DNA from: Sphingobacteriales bacterium
GTDB taxonomy: Bacteria > Bacteroidota > Bacteroidia > Sphingobacteriales > Sphingobacteriaceae
DNA length: 64,000 nt
Direction of reading: 5' to 3'
Assembly (NCBI GenBank): GCA_025353765.1
Contig: JANXOD010000008.1
Location: forward strand, 523,573-587,572
This document shows, piece by piece, positions 1 to 7,629 of this stretch. How positions within the stretch are numbered: the stretch's first letter is position 1; each line of letters opens with the position of its first letter. Made by a program: the position numbers and the translations under genes. Below the pieces are notes generated by a model. That model was not told the DNA's origin. It did not search any database and worked only from the letters and a program-made list of their open reading frames with translations.

Positions 1-1885
1 GATTTGCTATGCCTGTATTTACAGGGTAAAAAGCAGGGTTTGCTATGCCTTCATTTTTTGCAGAATTAAAAATAAGAGAACCTTCATCAGCACCCATAAA
101 ATAATTAATCCTCAAATCCCCATCAATGTCATGGTTTAAAACTGCCATTGGAAGTCCATGTAGATTAACATCATTTATAGAAGCCCCTGCTAAATGCAAA
201 TTAGTGTTAGAAACAAAATTTACACTTTGAAATATAGAATGTTGTTCTTGCGGAAAAGCAGCCGTTTTATAAGCCGCTAATGCTAATTGGGTATTGGTAT
301 AATAAGTAGCAGTAACAGGGCTATAGGCAGCATAAGATTTATTAACCCCACTCCCGGTATTTCCATAATAAGTATTATAATCAATATCTAATGTTCCATT
401 GGTATTATCATTATAAAATCCTGTAAGATATTTGCCGGGAATTGTGCTGGTACGATTCATAATAACAACATTATTTTTTTGATTATACATTGAAGATGTA
501 CCTTCTTCTTTTCTATAAATGCCGGCTGCTACCAAAAAACTTCCATTGTTTGCATTATGAGCACCCCCTATATTAATTGTATTAAAATAAACATTAGAAC
601 TATTTTTGTTTGTGTTTTGGTTGTCAAAATATATTCCGAATATTTGCGAAGCTTTAGTATTAGGCGATGTAATGTCAATCATATTATTATCTACATTTAT
701 AATAGAACTGAGATTTTGGGGAGAAGATATTTCTATGCCGTGTATAGCCAAAGTAGTACCCGTACTCAAATCACTTATTTTATTCTTTTGAACATTAATG
801 GTACAGCCGATCTGATCACCCACTACAAGAATTCCTGCAATTGCTGCTTTGTCGTTAAATACACTAGTAAGTAAATTAAGATTAGTAATATTATTACCTA
901 TAATATTAATTATGGAATTATTATTATACCAAGTAGGATAAAGTATACCAATTAAACTTACCGCATCTTGGTTTGTAGCTAAAGGTTTTATGCTTACAGT
1001 ATTGTTCACTATGTTTGTAATAGTCTTGGTTTTTCCCCGAAATTCTATACCAGAAATATAAAATCCTATCTCTCCACTGCCATTTACTCCTGTTGTTGTT
1101 AGTGTAATGCTATTATTTTTTATAGTAAGGCTATCTTGTACATCATCTTGCAACATTATACCAGAACATAAAAAATCTTTTATAACATTATCACTAATAA
1201 TAGTATGACCCTTATATAAATAAGCGTCGGAGCCCTTAGTTTTATTAAGGCTAACGGGATTACGCATTGAAATCCCGTAATATCCCCCTTCAATAACATT
1301 ATGCAGAAACATATTATTATAAGTTTCAGGACTTTCATTTACTTCAATATTCCCTCCCGACCCTACTTCTGCATGAAACACAAGAAATTTAATATATTTA
1401 ATTATATTATTGGCTGATGCCGGGTATATAACAAATGCTTTTGTCGAACCATCCTTATGTAAATTAATTACACTTAATAAATTTGCAGATTTTTCATCTA
1501 TACCTCCGGGCCTGCCATCTAAAATAATATGGTCCCCACCATTAATTTCTAAAGGTCGTTTATAAGATGAAACAACATTTTGAATAACTGCCTTTTTATT
1601 ATTTAAAGCAGGGCGTATAGTAATAGTGCCCGTAGCTAAAGGCCCTTTATCAGTTAAACTTATCGGGTAAATTTCTGATTTATCAGTACCCTTATAGGTG
1701 GTTTGTAATTCAATAAGGTAATTTACGTTTGTATTTAAAGGTATAGCAGCATAAGCAGCTGTAATACTGGGATATTTTGCAATGCCACCATTTATCCATA
1801 CAGAGTTGCCCTGTGCAGATACTTTATTTACGCTTAATGCTGTAAAAAGTAATACTAACATGAATAAGAAGTAAATTTTTTTCAT
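1..1885 (-). CDS. Secreted parallel beta-helix protein, 3' end outside window
   Basis: An open minus-strand frame runs from ATG at 1885-1883 to the window edge without a stop (about 628 codons), so the C terminus is missing. It begins with a signal peptide (MKKIYFLFMLVLLF, then a hydrophobic stretch ending near S-A-Q). The body is Asn-, Ile- and Thr-rich with recurring N-N-x-I and G-I-x-I steps, typical of right-handed parallel beta-helix surface proteins. Near position 130 it carries D-I-D-G-D-L-R followed by G-A-D-E, a motif seen at the end of such helices in Bacteroidota secreted proteins. A type IX secretion C-terminal domain could follow outside the window, but it is not visible. No enzymatic residues are evident; binding or structural roles are both possible. 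Confidence 0.75.
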   Translation of the reverse strand, partial: MKKIYFLFMLVLLFTALSVNKVSAQGNSVWINGGIAKYPSITAAYAAIPLNTNVNYLIELQTTYKGTDKSEIYPISLTDKGPLATGTITIRPALNNKKAVIQNVVSSYKRPLEINGGDHIILDGRPGGIDEKSANLLSVINLHKDGSTKAFVIYPASANNIIKYIKFLVFHAEVGSGGNIEVNESPETYNNMFLHNVIEGGYYGISMRNPVSLNKTKGSDAYLYKGHTIISDNVIKDFLCSGIMLQDDVQDSLTIKNNSITLTTTGVNGSGEIGFYISGIEFRGKTKTITNIVNNTVSIKPLATNQDAVSLIGILYPTWYNNNSIINIIGNNITNLNLLTSVFNDKAAIAGILVVGDQIGCTINVQKNKISDLSTGTTLAIHGIEISSPQNLSSIINVDNNMIDITSPNTKASQIFGIYFDNQNTNKNSSNVYFNTINIGGAHNANNGSFLVAAGIYRKEEGTSSMYNQKNNVVIMNRTSTIPGKYLTGFYNDNTNGTLDIDYNTYYGNTGSGVNKSYAAYSPVTATYYTNTQLALAAYKTAAFPQEQHSIFQSVNFVSNTNLHLAGASINDVNLHGLPMAVLNHDIDGDLRINYFMGADEGSLIFNSAKNEGIANPAFYPVNTGIAN

Positions 1886-2244
1886 ATTTATTCTAAATGT
1901 TTGAAGTAATGATTAGTAAATATATATAATTTTATAAATATGCATAATTTTATATTAACAAATTTTCTTATATAATATGGTTTAAAACAAAACTCTTGAT
2001 AATTAGGTTACCGAGGAGTTGTTAAATTGATGACTCCCACATATTACTTTATGCTTATATTACAAAATAAAAGTAGAAGAAGGCAAAAATAAAATAAGTA
2101 TTTTGAACGCCGTTAGGAATAAAATTGTTCACAGAGTATTTGCTATAATAAAAAACCAAGCCACTTATAAAAATGATTGAGTTTTATTATAGAAATCAGC
2201 CTGACATCCCGTTCTATACTAACAATTATATCTCCTATTATAAT
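1886..2244. other. Intergenic region between divergent genes
   Basis: These 359 bases are very AT-rich and separate the divergent beta-helix gene and acetyltransferase gene. I see no coding frame, tRNA or convincing terminator. An in-frame upstream ATG at 2173 exists, but the family start is at 2245. Promoters for both flanking genes must lie here, but I cannot place a convincing TTG/TAnnTTTG pair. Confidence 0.5.
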
Positions 2245-2715
2245 ATGAATATCAGAGTAGCCCGAAAAGAAGATTGTACGCGATTGCTGGAGTTAGTTCA
2301 TGAACTTGCTTTGTTTGAAAAAGCCCTCCAGGAAATCACAGTAACCTTAACAGAATTTGAAGATGCCGGATTTGGTGAACAGCCCGTTTGGAAAGCTTTT
2401 GTTGCAGAAGCAGGTGGAATTATTCATGGTTTCGGTTTGTATTATACTCGTTATTCAACCTGGAAAGGCTGTCGTTTGTACTTAGAAGATCTATTAGTAA
2501 CAAAAGAAATGCGTGGTAAAGGTATTGGGAAAATACTGTTCGACAGATTAATAGAAGAAACCATTGAAAAAGGATATAATGGAATGACCTGGCAGGTATT
2601 AGACTGGAATGAACCTGCTCTTAATTTTTATAAGAAGTACAATTCTTATATTGAAGCTGGCTGGTTGAATGCATCTCTTAATACAAATAAGTGTATTGCG
2701 TATAGAGACAAATAA
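2245..2715 (+). CDS. GNAT family N-acetyltransferase (SSAT-like)
   Basis: A 156-residue single-domain acetyltransferase that transfers acetyl from acetyl-CoA to an amine. The start at 2245 (M-N-I-R-V-A-R) is chosen over the in-frame ATG at 2173 because the fold begins at this beta strand; the 24 upstream residues look like translated leader. The order is characteristic of the diamine/spermidine acetyltransferase type: E-L-A-L-F-E-K early, L-E-D-L-L-V then the acetyl-CoA loop R-G-K-G-I-G-K near residues 92-98, and W-x-V-L-D-W-N-E-P-A-L-N-F-Y near 120-133. The substrate could be a polyamine, another small amine or an amino-acid analogue; the sequence does not decide. A 21-bp tandem-repeat array begins about 30 bases after its stop. 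Confidence 0.85.
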   Translation: MNIRVARKEDCTRLLELVHELALFEKALQEITVTLTEFEDAGFGEQPVWKAFVAEAGGIIHGFGLYYTRYSTWKGCRLYLEDLLVTKEMRGKGIGKILFDRLIEETIEKGYNGMTWQVLDWNEPALNFYKKYNSYIEAGWLNASLNTNKCIAYRDK

Positions 2716-2746
2716 GACGAGCATTGCTAAATTCTTCGAAAATATA

Positions 2747-2998
2747 ATGACGAGGAAAACGATGGAAACGATAAGGAAAATGATTTCCACGACAAGGAAA
2801 ACCTTTGAAACGACAAGGAAAACGTTTAAAATGACAAAGAAAATGATTTCCACGACAAGGAAAACCTTTGAAACGACAAAGAAAATGATTTCCACAACAG
2901 GGAAAATGATTGAAACGACAAGGAAAACGTTTAAAACGACAGGGGGAATGATTTCCACGACAAGGAAAACCCCCGAAACGATAAGGAAAACGTTTCCA
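2747..2998. repeat. 21-bp tandem repeat array, about 12 units
   Basis: Twelve consecutive units of exactly 21 bp fill most of the gap between the acetyltransferase stop and the aspartokinase start. Each opens with a variant of ACGACAAGGAAAA and closes with one of three tails: CCTTTGAA, CGTTTAAA or TGATTTCC. Units start at 2747, 2768, 2789, 2810, 2831, 2852, 2873, 2894, 2915, 2936, 2957 and 2978; only the first and last are strongly degenerate. TTTCC and GGAAA arms recur across unit joints. Because 21 is a multiple of three and the unit lacks stops, several frames stay open on both strands; I do not regard these as genes. No spacers are present, so this is not a CRISPR array. Confidence 0.9.
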
Positions 2999-3022
2999 AT
3001 AAACAGGAACAATACTCAATAA

Positions 3023-4285
3023 ATGATACAAGTCTATAAATTTGGCGGTGCATCTGTAAAAGATGCTGAAGGTGTAAAAAATCTTGCTGCTATCATTGCT
3101 CTTAACCGCGATAAGTTCCTCCTTATTGTAGTTTCAGCAATGGGAAAAATGACCAATGCACTTGAAAAGTTAACAGATGCTTATGTAGTTCAAAGCGATA
3201 CTATTCATCTGCTTTTTGATGAGATTAAAGCATATCATGAACAAATTCTGGATGATCTTTTTTCGGAAAAATCTCATCCGGTTTTTGATGAAATAGCAAA
3301 TGCTTTTATAGAAATAGACTGGATTTTAGAAGATGAGCCACACCCGGACTATGATTTTAATTATGATCAGATTGTTTCTGTTGGAGAACTGGTTTCTACT
3401 AAAATCGTAAGCGCTTATTTGAATTATTCCGGTTTAAAAAATGAATGGATTGATGCACGCGGATACATTCATACCGATAATACTTATCGTGAAGGGCAGG
3501 TAGACTGGGACAAAACCTGTAAAGAAATTAATGATAAATTGCCATTTGTACTTCAAAATAAAATGGTAGTTACACAAGGCTTTATTGGCGGCACTTCCGA
3601 AAATTTTACGACAACCTTAGGCCGCGAAGGTTCTGATTATACTGCCGCCATTTTTGCTTCATGCCTTAAAGCAGGGTCTGTTACCATTTGGAAGGATGTA
3701 CCTGGCGTTTTAAATGCAGATCCAAAGCTTTTTAAGGAAACTTATAAATATGATGCACTCCCCTATTCCGAAGCTTTAGAAATGACATATTACGGTGCAA
3801 CGGTCATTCATCCCAAAACCATAAAACCTCTTCAAAACGCTAAGATTCCACTTTTAGTGAAGCCTTTTTTAACTCCGGCAGAAAGCGGTACAATCATTAA
3901 TGAAACGGCTAATCTTTCCATTGATATTCCGGCTATTATTGTAAAAAAAGATCAGTTGCTGATTTCTTTTTCTACTAAGGATTTCTCATTTATTACAGAA
4001 GATCATTTAAGTGATATTTTTAAAGCTTTCGCGGATGCGCATATAAAAATCAACCTGATGCAGGTTTCGGCTTTAAGTTTCTCTGTGTGTTTTGATGGGG
4101 ATGAAACACGGTTTAAAAAACTGAGTAAATCTTTGGATACTGATTTTAAAATAAAATACAATACTGGTCTTGAGCTGATAACTATACGCCATTTTAAACG
4201 CGATTTAATTGAAAAACTAAGTTCTAACAGAACGATATTGATGGAGCAATTCAGTAGAAATACTGCCCAACTTGTTCTGAAATAA
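3023..4285 (+). CDS. lysC: Aspartate kinase
   Basis: A 420-residue monofunctional aspartokinase, catalysing ATP-dependent phosphorylation of aspartate, the entry step to lysine, threonine and methionine synthesis in the cytoplasm. It starts with the nucleotide-binding K-F-G-G-A-S (residues 6-11), has V-S-A-M-G-K-M near 38-44 and T-T-L-G-R-E-G-S-D-Y-T in the second half of the kinase domain, then W-K-D-V-P-G-V. The last 120 residues have the spacing of two ACT domains, which normally sense end-product amino acids. The ATG is 25 bases after the 21-bp array, so its promoter lies in or upstream of the repeats. The methyltransferase gene follows after one base, implying co-transcription. Confidence 0.95.
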   Translation: MIQVYKFGGASVKDAEGVKNLAAIIALNRDKFLLIVVSAMGKMTNALEKLTDAYVVQSDTIHLLFDEIKAYHEQILDDLFSEKSHPVFDEIANAFIEIDWILEDEPHPDYDFNYDQIVSVGELVSTKIVSAYLNYSGLKNEWIDARGYIHTDNTYREGQVDWDKTCKEINDKLPFVLQNKMVVTQGFIGGTSENFTTTLGREGSDYTAAIFASCLKAGSVTIWKDVPGVLNADPKLFKETYKYDALPYSEALEMTYYGATVIHPKTIKPLQNAKIPLLVKPFLTPAESGTIINETANLSIDIPAIIVKKDQLLISFSTKDFSFITEDHLSDIFKAFADAHIKINLMQVSALSFSVCFDGDETRFKKLSKSLDTDFKIKYNTGLELITIRHFKRDLIEKLSSNRTILMEQFSRNTAQLVLK

Positions 4286-4286
4286 A

Positions 4287-5468
4287 ATGAATCCGGCCAT
4301 TCTCCATCCCGATGTACAGCAATTTATTGAGGATAATCTTCAAACAGATATTACACGGCTTTTATTAGGTAAAAGTCCGTTTCTGGAAATAAGACCTAAA
4401 GAATTAGCAGAACAAATTGACTCCAAAAAACACTGCGAAAAGAAACTTCCTTTATGGTATTCAACACCCGGTATTTATTATCCACCTAAATTAGCTATAG
4501 AGCAATCTTCCTCACAAGCTACCGCAGCTTATAAAGCTGATTTACTCAAAGGAAATACATGTATTGATCTTACCGGAGGGTTTGGTGTAGACAGCTTTTT
4601 CTTTTCACAAAAAGCCACACACGTAACCCATTGTGAGCTAAATAAAGATATTTCGGAAATTTCCAAACATAATGCAGGCATTCTGAATGCTGATAATATC
4701 AGTTTCTTTTGTGGCGATGGAATAGATTATTTGATTCATTCTTCCGAAGAGTTTGATACCATTTACATCGATCCATCACGACGGATAAAGACTCAAAAGG
4801 TTTTTAAACTCAAAGATTGTGAACCGGATATCGTTAGCAATTTAAGTTTACTATTAAAAAAAGCATCCCGGATAATTGTTAAAACTGCTCCCTTACTAGA
4901 TATTCAGGCAGGTTTACAGGAGTTGCGATTGGTAAGTGAAATACATATTACAAGTGTAAAAAATGATTGTAAAGAGTTATTATGGGTAATTGACAAGGAT
5001 TTTAACGGTAATGAGCCTCAACTAATTTGTGCCGCTATTGATAATGAAAAAACACAGCACTATTCTTTTAAACTGTCCGAAGAAAAAGCATTGCTTTTAA
5101 ATAATTACTCCGAACCACTTAACTATATTTATGAACCTGATGTAGCTTTACTTAAAGCCGGTTGCTTTAAAATAATAACCAAACGTTTTCAGGCAATGAA
5201 ATTACATCAGCATACTCATGTATATACTTCAGAATTTTTAAATCCTGATTTTATGGGGAGAACATTCAAATTAATTCAAAGGTTGGACTACAGGGCATTC
5301 ATCAATACCAATACCATTAAAAAGGCAAATGTGATTTCTCGTAATTTCCCGCTTAGTCCGGATGAGTTAAAAAAAAAACACGCGATAAAGGACGGAGGGC
5401 TGGACTACTTATTATTTACAACCGGGCCAAAAGATCAACTTCTGGTTTTGCATTGTCATAGGCTTTAA
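4287..5468 (+). CDS. Class I SAM-dependent methyltransferase with THUMP-like C-terminal domain
   Basis: 393 residues. The central Rossmann methyltransferase core is visible: motif I C-I-D-L-T-G-G-F-G-V-D-S-F around residues 92-104, an acidic residue ending the next strand (C-E-L-N), and I-Y-I-D-P-S-R-R near 165 as the catalytic-loop region. The last roughly 90 residues match the small THUMP-like/ferredoxin-like domain found in Bacteroidota members of this family, which suggests an RNA substrate, though none has been assigned from sequence. The start lies one base after the lysC stop, so the two are translated from one message. A strong inverted repeat at 5467-5505 ends the unit. Confidence 0.8.
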   Translation: MNPAILHPDVQQFIEDNLQTDITRLLLGKSPFLEIRPKELAEQIDSKKHCEKKLPLWYSTPGIYYPPKLAIEQSSSQATAAYKADLLKGNTCIDLTGGFGVDSFFFSQKATHVTHCELNKDISEISKHNAGILNADNISFFCGDGIDYLIHSSEEFDTIYIDPSRRIKTQKVFKLKDCEPDIVSNLSLLLKKASRIIVKTAPLLDIQAGLQELRLVSEIHITSVKNDCKELLWVIDKDFNGNEPQLICAAIDNEKTQHYSFKLSEEKALLLNNYSEPLNYIYEPDVALLKAGCFKIITKRFQAMKLHQHTHVYTSEFLNPDFMGRTFKLIQRLDYRAFINTNTIKKANVISRNFPLSPDELKKKHAIKDGGLDYLLFTTGPKDQLLVLHCHRL

Positions 5469-5505
5469 ACAAGAACAGAGCTTAAAATAAGATCTGTTCT
5501 TGTTT
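5467..5505. terminator. Bidirectional hairpin terminator
   Basis: A perfect 13-bp inverted repeat, AAACAAGAACAGA at 5467-5479 and its complement at 5493-5505, with a 13-nt loop. It overlaps the methyltransferase stop and lies between convergent genes (cold-shock gene end at 5531), so it can terminate both. Confidence 0.8.
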
Positions 5506-5530
5506 ATTACATTTTTATAGTCGTATAAAA

Positions 5531-5728
5531 CTATACTTTTTTCACATTTACGGCCTGCAAACCTTTTTGGCCTTCTTCAACGTCAAATTCTACATTATCA
5601 TTATCACGTAACGTACCTACGCCACCTTCTACATCTTTAAAATGCACGAATATTTCTTTACCGTCATCTTTTGTAATAAAACCATAACCTTTTTGAGTGT
5701 TAAACCACTTTACTTTACCTGTTTCCAT
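5531..5728 (-). CDS. Cold-shock domain protein
   Basis: A 65-residue single cold-shock domain, a nucleic-acid chaperone that binds single-stranded RNA and DNA. The start M-E-T-G-K-V-K-W-F-N at 5728 is the family start; the 26 upstream in-frame residues are hydrophobic and atypical. RNP1 (K-G-Y-G-F-I) is near residues 15-20 and RNP2 (I-F-V-H-F) near 28-32. A promoter match lies about 50 bases upstream, so the leader is short rather than the long cold-responsive leader of E. coli cspA; whether this copy is cold-induced cannot be judged. Confidence 0.93.
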   Translation of the reverse strand: METGKVKWFNTQKGYGFITKDDGKEIFVHFKDVEGGVGTLRDNDNVEFDVEEGQKGLQAVNVKKV

Positions 5729-5777
5729 AATTATAAGTATTAATAAACCTGCATATATTGTATTACAGATCCTATAC

Positions 5778-5806
5778 CAAAGATATATAATTATCTGAAA
5801 AAACAA
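5778..5806 (-). promoter_or_regulatory. Bacteroidota-type promoter of the cold-shock gene
   Basis: On the minus strand a TTG (complement of CAA at 5804-5806) is separated by 18 bases from TATCTTTG (complement of 5778-5785). This fits the -33 TTG / -7 TAnnTTTG pattern of the Bacteroidota housekeeping sigma factor. Transcription would start roughly at 5772, about 45 bases before the start codon. Confidence 0.6.
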
Positions 5807-6098
5807 ATAGGTAACTGCTATTGTATTTATATGGAATATATTTATATCAGGCTGAGGGTGTCATGCGAAAATATGCTTTAATCTCTTTAAAGCCTTTAGG
5901 AAATTATGAGATGTTATTGAATCTACACTTAAAGCCAGCACTTTACATCTCGCTTATCAAATTTGCTTTTAGTGAGGCCGTTTTACCTAATTTAGTAATA
6001 CAAACAGGTATAAAATCTGCCGGATGCGAAATAGAATAGAACAGCTATGTGAATCTAACCTAGAGGTTAACCCTTCACATTGTAAAATGAGTATAAAA
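5807..6098. other. Intergenic region with no clear gene
   Basis: Between the cold-shock promoter and the lipoprotein terminator. A 72-codon plus-strand frame (5821-6039) lacks a recognisable domain, signal peptide or ribosome binding site, and I do not call it. Short inverted arms (GTGAA/TTCAC and TAACC/GGTTA, 6049-6078) could fold into a hairpin of unknown function. Confidence 0.4.
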
Positions 6099-6125
6099 AA
6101 TCCCGCTTAATTTTTAAGCGGGATT
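6099..6125. terminator. Hairpin terminator of the lipoprotein cluster
   Basis: Perfect 12-bp stem AATCCCGCTTAA at 6099-6110 with its complement at 6114-6125 and a TTT loop, 18 bases beyond the stop of the last lipoprotein gene on the minus strand. The flanks are A-rich then T-rich as expected for an intrinsic terminator. Confidence 0.75.
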
Positions 6126-6143
6126 TACCATTATAGTGCCATT

Positions 6144-6527
6144 TTATTTATCTTTATTCAAATAAAATTTTCCATAACCAGAATACTGGTTTTGACTATG
6201 AATACCCGTTGTCCCATTAATTAGTTTTCCATTATTTTTATCAAACGTAGCACTAAAATTTATACCAAGAGTAGGTACATCAGCTTTAAAAGTACTACCA
6301 GTTACTACATATGTTCCGTCATGATTATTTGAATTATAAGTGATAGTAAGTGTACCATCTGTTTTAATGGTAGCGATAAAATCTAAATTTGGTTCGGTAT
6401 CTACACTAGTACTCAGTTTGCCGGTCCAATTTCCATCAATTGTTACAACTGTAATCTTATCTTTTTTACATGCAGCAAAAGATGATACTATAAATAAAGC
6501 GATAACAGAGATTTTTAAAAGTTTCAT
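6144..6527 (-). CDS. Small lipoprotein, tandem paralogue 3 of 3
   Basis: 127 residues with a lipoprotein signal peptide (M-K-L-L-K-I-S-V-I-A-L-F-I-V, lipobox S-F-A-A-C) and C-K-K-D-K after the acylated cysteine, a composition common in Bacteroidota lipoproteins. The mature part starts I-D-G-N-W-T-G and ends with a beta-rich Y-G-K-F-Y-L pattern, consistent with a small lipocalin-like beta barrel of the kind annotated as lipocalin family in this phylum; that fold is an inference. The signal peptide is nearly identical to those of the next two upstream genes while the mature part has diverged. This is the most divergent copy. Confidence 0.75.
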   Translation of the reverse strand: MKLLKISVIALFIVSSFAACKKDKITVVTIDGNWTGKLSTSVDTEPNLDFIATIKTDGTLTITYNSNNHDGTYVVTGSTFKADVPTLGINFSATFDKNNGKLINGTTGIHSQNQYSGYGKFYLNKDK

Positions 6528-6600
6528 ATTATGTGTTTTAAGTTAATAATTAATAAATATTGTAGTTATAAAAACTACCATACCAATACTAAAGTCATTT

Positions 6601-6990
6601 TTATTTACTCTTAGTCATAGACCAAGTTCCATAATTAGTTGCCTCAACAGTACTACCATAAGTTCCATCAAGTTTTCCGGCGCTGCTGTCAAATGTTCCT
6701 TTATAATAATATTCAAAATTTACATTAACATAATGAATAGTAAGGGCGTTATCAATTAGCTCCCAGCTTCCTGATGTTGATACTGGGTCACCGTTTGCAT
6801 TTGTTACTGTAATACTTTTATCTGCTGCAAGATTAAAAGTCAAGGCTGTAGTAGTTCCGCTAGAAGTAAGAGTAGTAGTGCCACTCCATTTTCCTTCAAT
6901 TTTTATTACTGTTACAGCTTTATCTTTTTTACATGCAGCAAAAGAAGATACTATTAATAAGGCGATAAGAGAGATTTTCAAAAATTTCAT
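6601..6990 (-). CDS. Small lipoprotein, tandem paralogue 2 of 3
   Basis: 129 residues. The signal peptide and lipobox (S-F-A-A-C, then K-K-D-K) are almost identical to the neighbouring copies. The mature region starts I-E-G-K-W-S-G and contains G-S-W-E-L-I-D-N-A, G-T-F-D-S-S-A-G-K-L and a terminal G-T-W-S-M-T-K, each with a counterpart in the upstream copy, so the two are clear paralogues. The 5' leader (AATTATGTGTTTTAAG just upstream of the start) is also shared with copy 3, so duplication included the spacer. The function is unknown; the pattern suggests a small beta-barrel lipoprotein at the outer membrane. Confidence 0.75.
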   Translation of the reverse strand: MKFLKISLIALLIVSSFAACKKDKAVTVIKIEGKWSGTTTLTSSGTTTALTFNLAADKSITVTNANGDPVSTSGSWELIDNALTIHYVNVNFEYYYKGTFDSSAGKLDGTYGSTVEATNYGTWSMTKSK

Positions 6991-7058
6991 AATTATGTGT
7001 TTTAAGTTAATAATTAATTATTGTTACAAAAACTATTATAACAATAATAAAGCCATTT

Positions 7059-7472
7059 TTATTTATTCTTGGTCATAGTCCAAGTTCCCTGATCAGTAAC
7101 ATCGGCCGAAAAACCCCATGTACCACTTACAAGTTTCCCAGCTGTGCTATTAAATGTTGCTTTAAAATAATATGTTTTTTTGTCAATAGTATCATAATAC
7201 TGAGCAGTAAAAGCCTTATCAATTAATTCCCATCCACCATTTGACACTATAGTAGTGCCATCATTTGGGTCCAATCTATCTAGTCCTCCTCCAGGAGAAT
7301 GAAGATTAAAAACAAGAGCTGTAGTTGCAGCGGGGTCAGTCTTAGTATTAAGAAATGTACCAGTCCATTTGCCTTCAATTGTTACAGGTACAACTGCTAC
7401 CTTATCTTTTTTACAGGCAGCAAAAGAAGATACTATTAAAAGAGCAATAAAAGAGATTTTTAAAATTTTCAT
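7059..7472 (-). CDS. Small lipoprotein, tandem paralogue 1 of 3
   Basis: 137 residues, the first transcribed and longest copy. Signal peptide M-K-I-L-K-I-S-F-I-A-L-L-I-V with lipobox S-F-A-A-C and K-K-D-K. The mature region contains I-E-G-K-W-T-G-T, G-G-W-E-L-I-D-K-A, F-N-S-T-A-G-K-L and a terminal G-T-W-T-M-T-K, aligning well with the next copy. It has an insertion rich in Gly, Pro and Asp (residues about 58-72). No catalytic residues are visible. I would describe it as a lipocalin-like lipoprotein of unknown ligand. Confidence 0.75.
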   Translation of the reverse strand: MKILKISFIALLIVSSFAACKKDKVAVVPVTIEGKWTGTFLNTKTDPAATTALVFNLHSPGGGLDRLDPNDGTTIVSNGGWELIDKAFTAQYYDTIDKKTYYFKATFNSTAGKLVSGTWGFSADVTDQGTWTMTKNK

Positions 7473-7629
7473 GTGTTAAATTGTTATAAAGTTTATGTTT
7501 AATAATGAATAAATGTTTAACAAACATAGTACCAATTAATGATAAATAAATTAAAAGATAAATAAAAATAACTATTAAGCTCGTATTTATTTTAAAATAT
7601 ATTATTTACAAGTTAATGTATCAATAATT

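Noticed and set aside
557..874. Plus-strand frames inside the beta-helix gene
   Set aside because: Antisense shadows of the long minus-strand gene, which has a signal peptide and an uninterrupted frame of 628 codons.
2747..2998. CRISPR array
   Set aside because: Units are contiguous with no unique spacers, and no cas genes occur anywhere in the window; the same holds for 47978-48270.
2669..3022. A 117-codon plus-strand frame rich in heptads T-T-R-K-T-F-E, and similar minus-strand frames (2599-3031)
   Set aside because: These are translations of the 21-bp array, which has a period divisible by three and no stops, so several frames stay open. They start inside the acetyltransferase gene or lack any start context.
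5821..6039. 72-codon frame between the cold-shock and lipoprotein genes
   Set aside because: No recognisable domain, signal peptide or translation signal. An internal start at 5863 gives a 58-residue peptide that could be a remnant, but I cannot support it.
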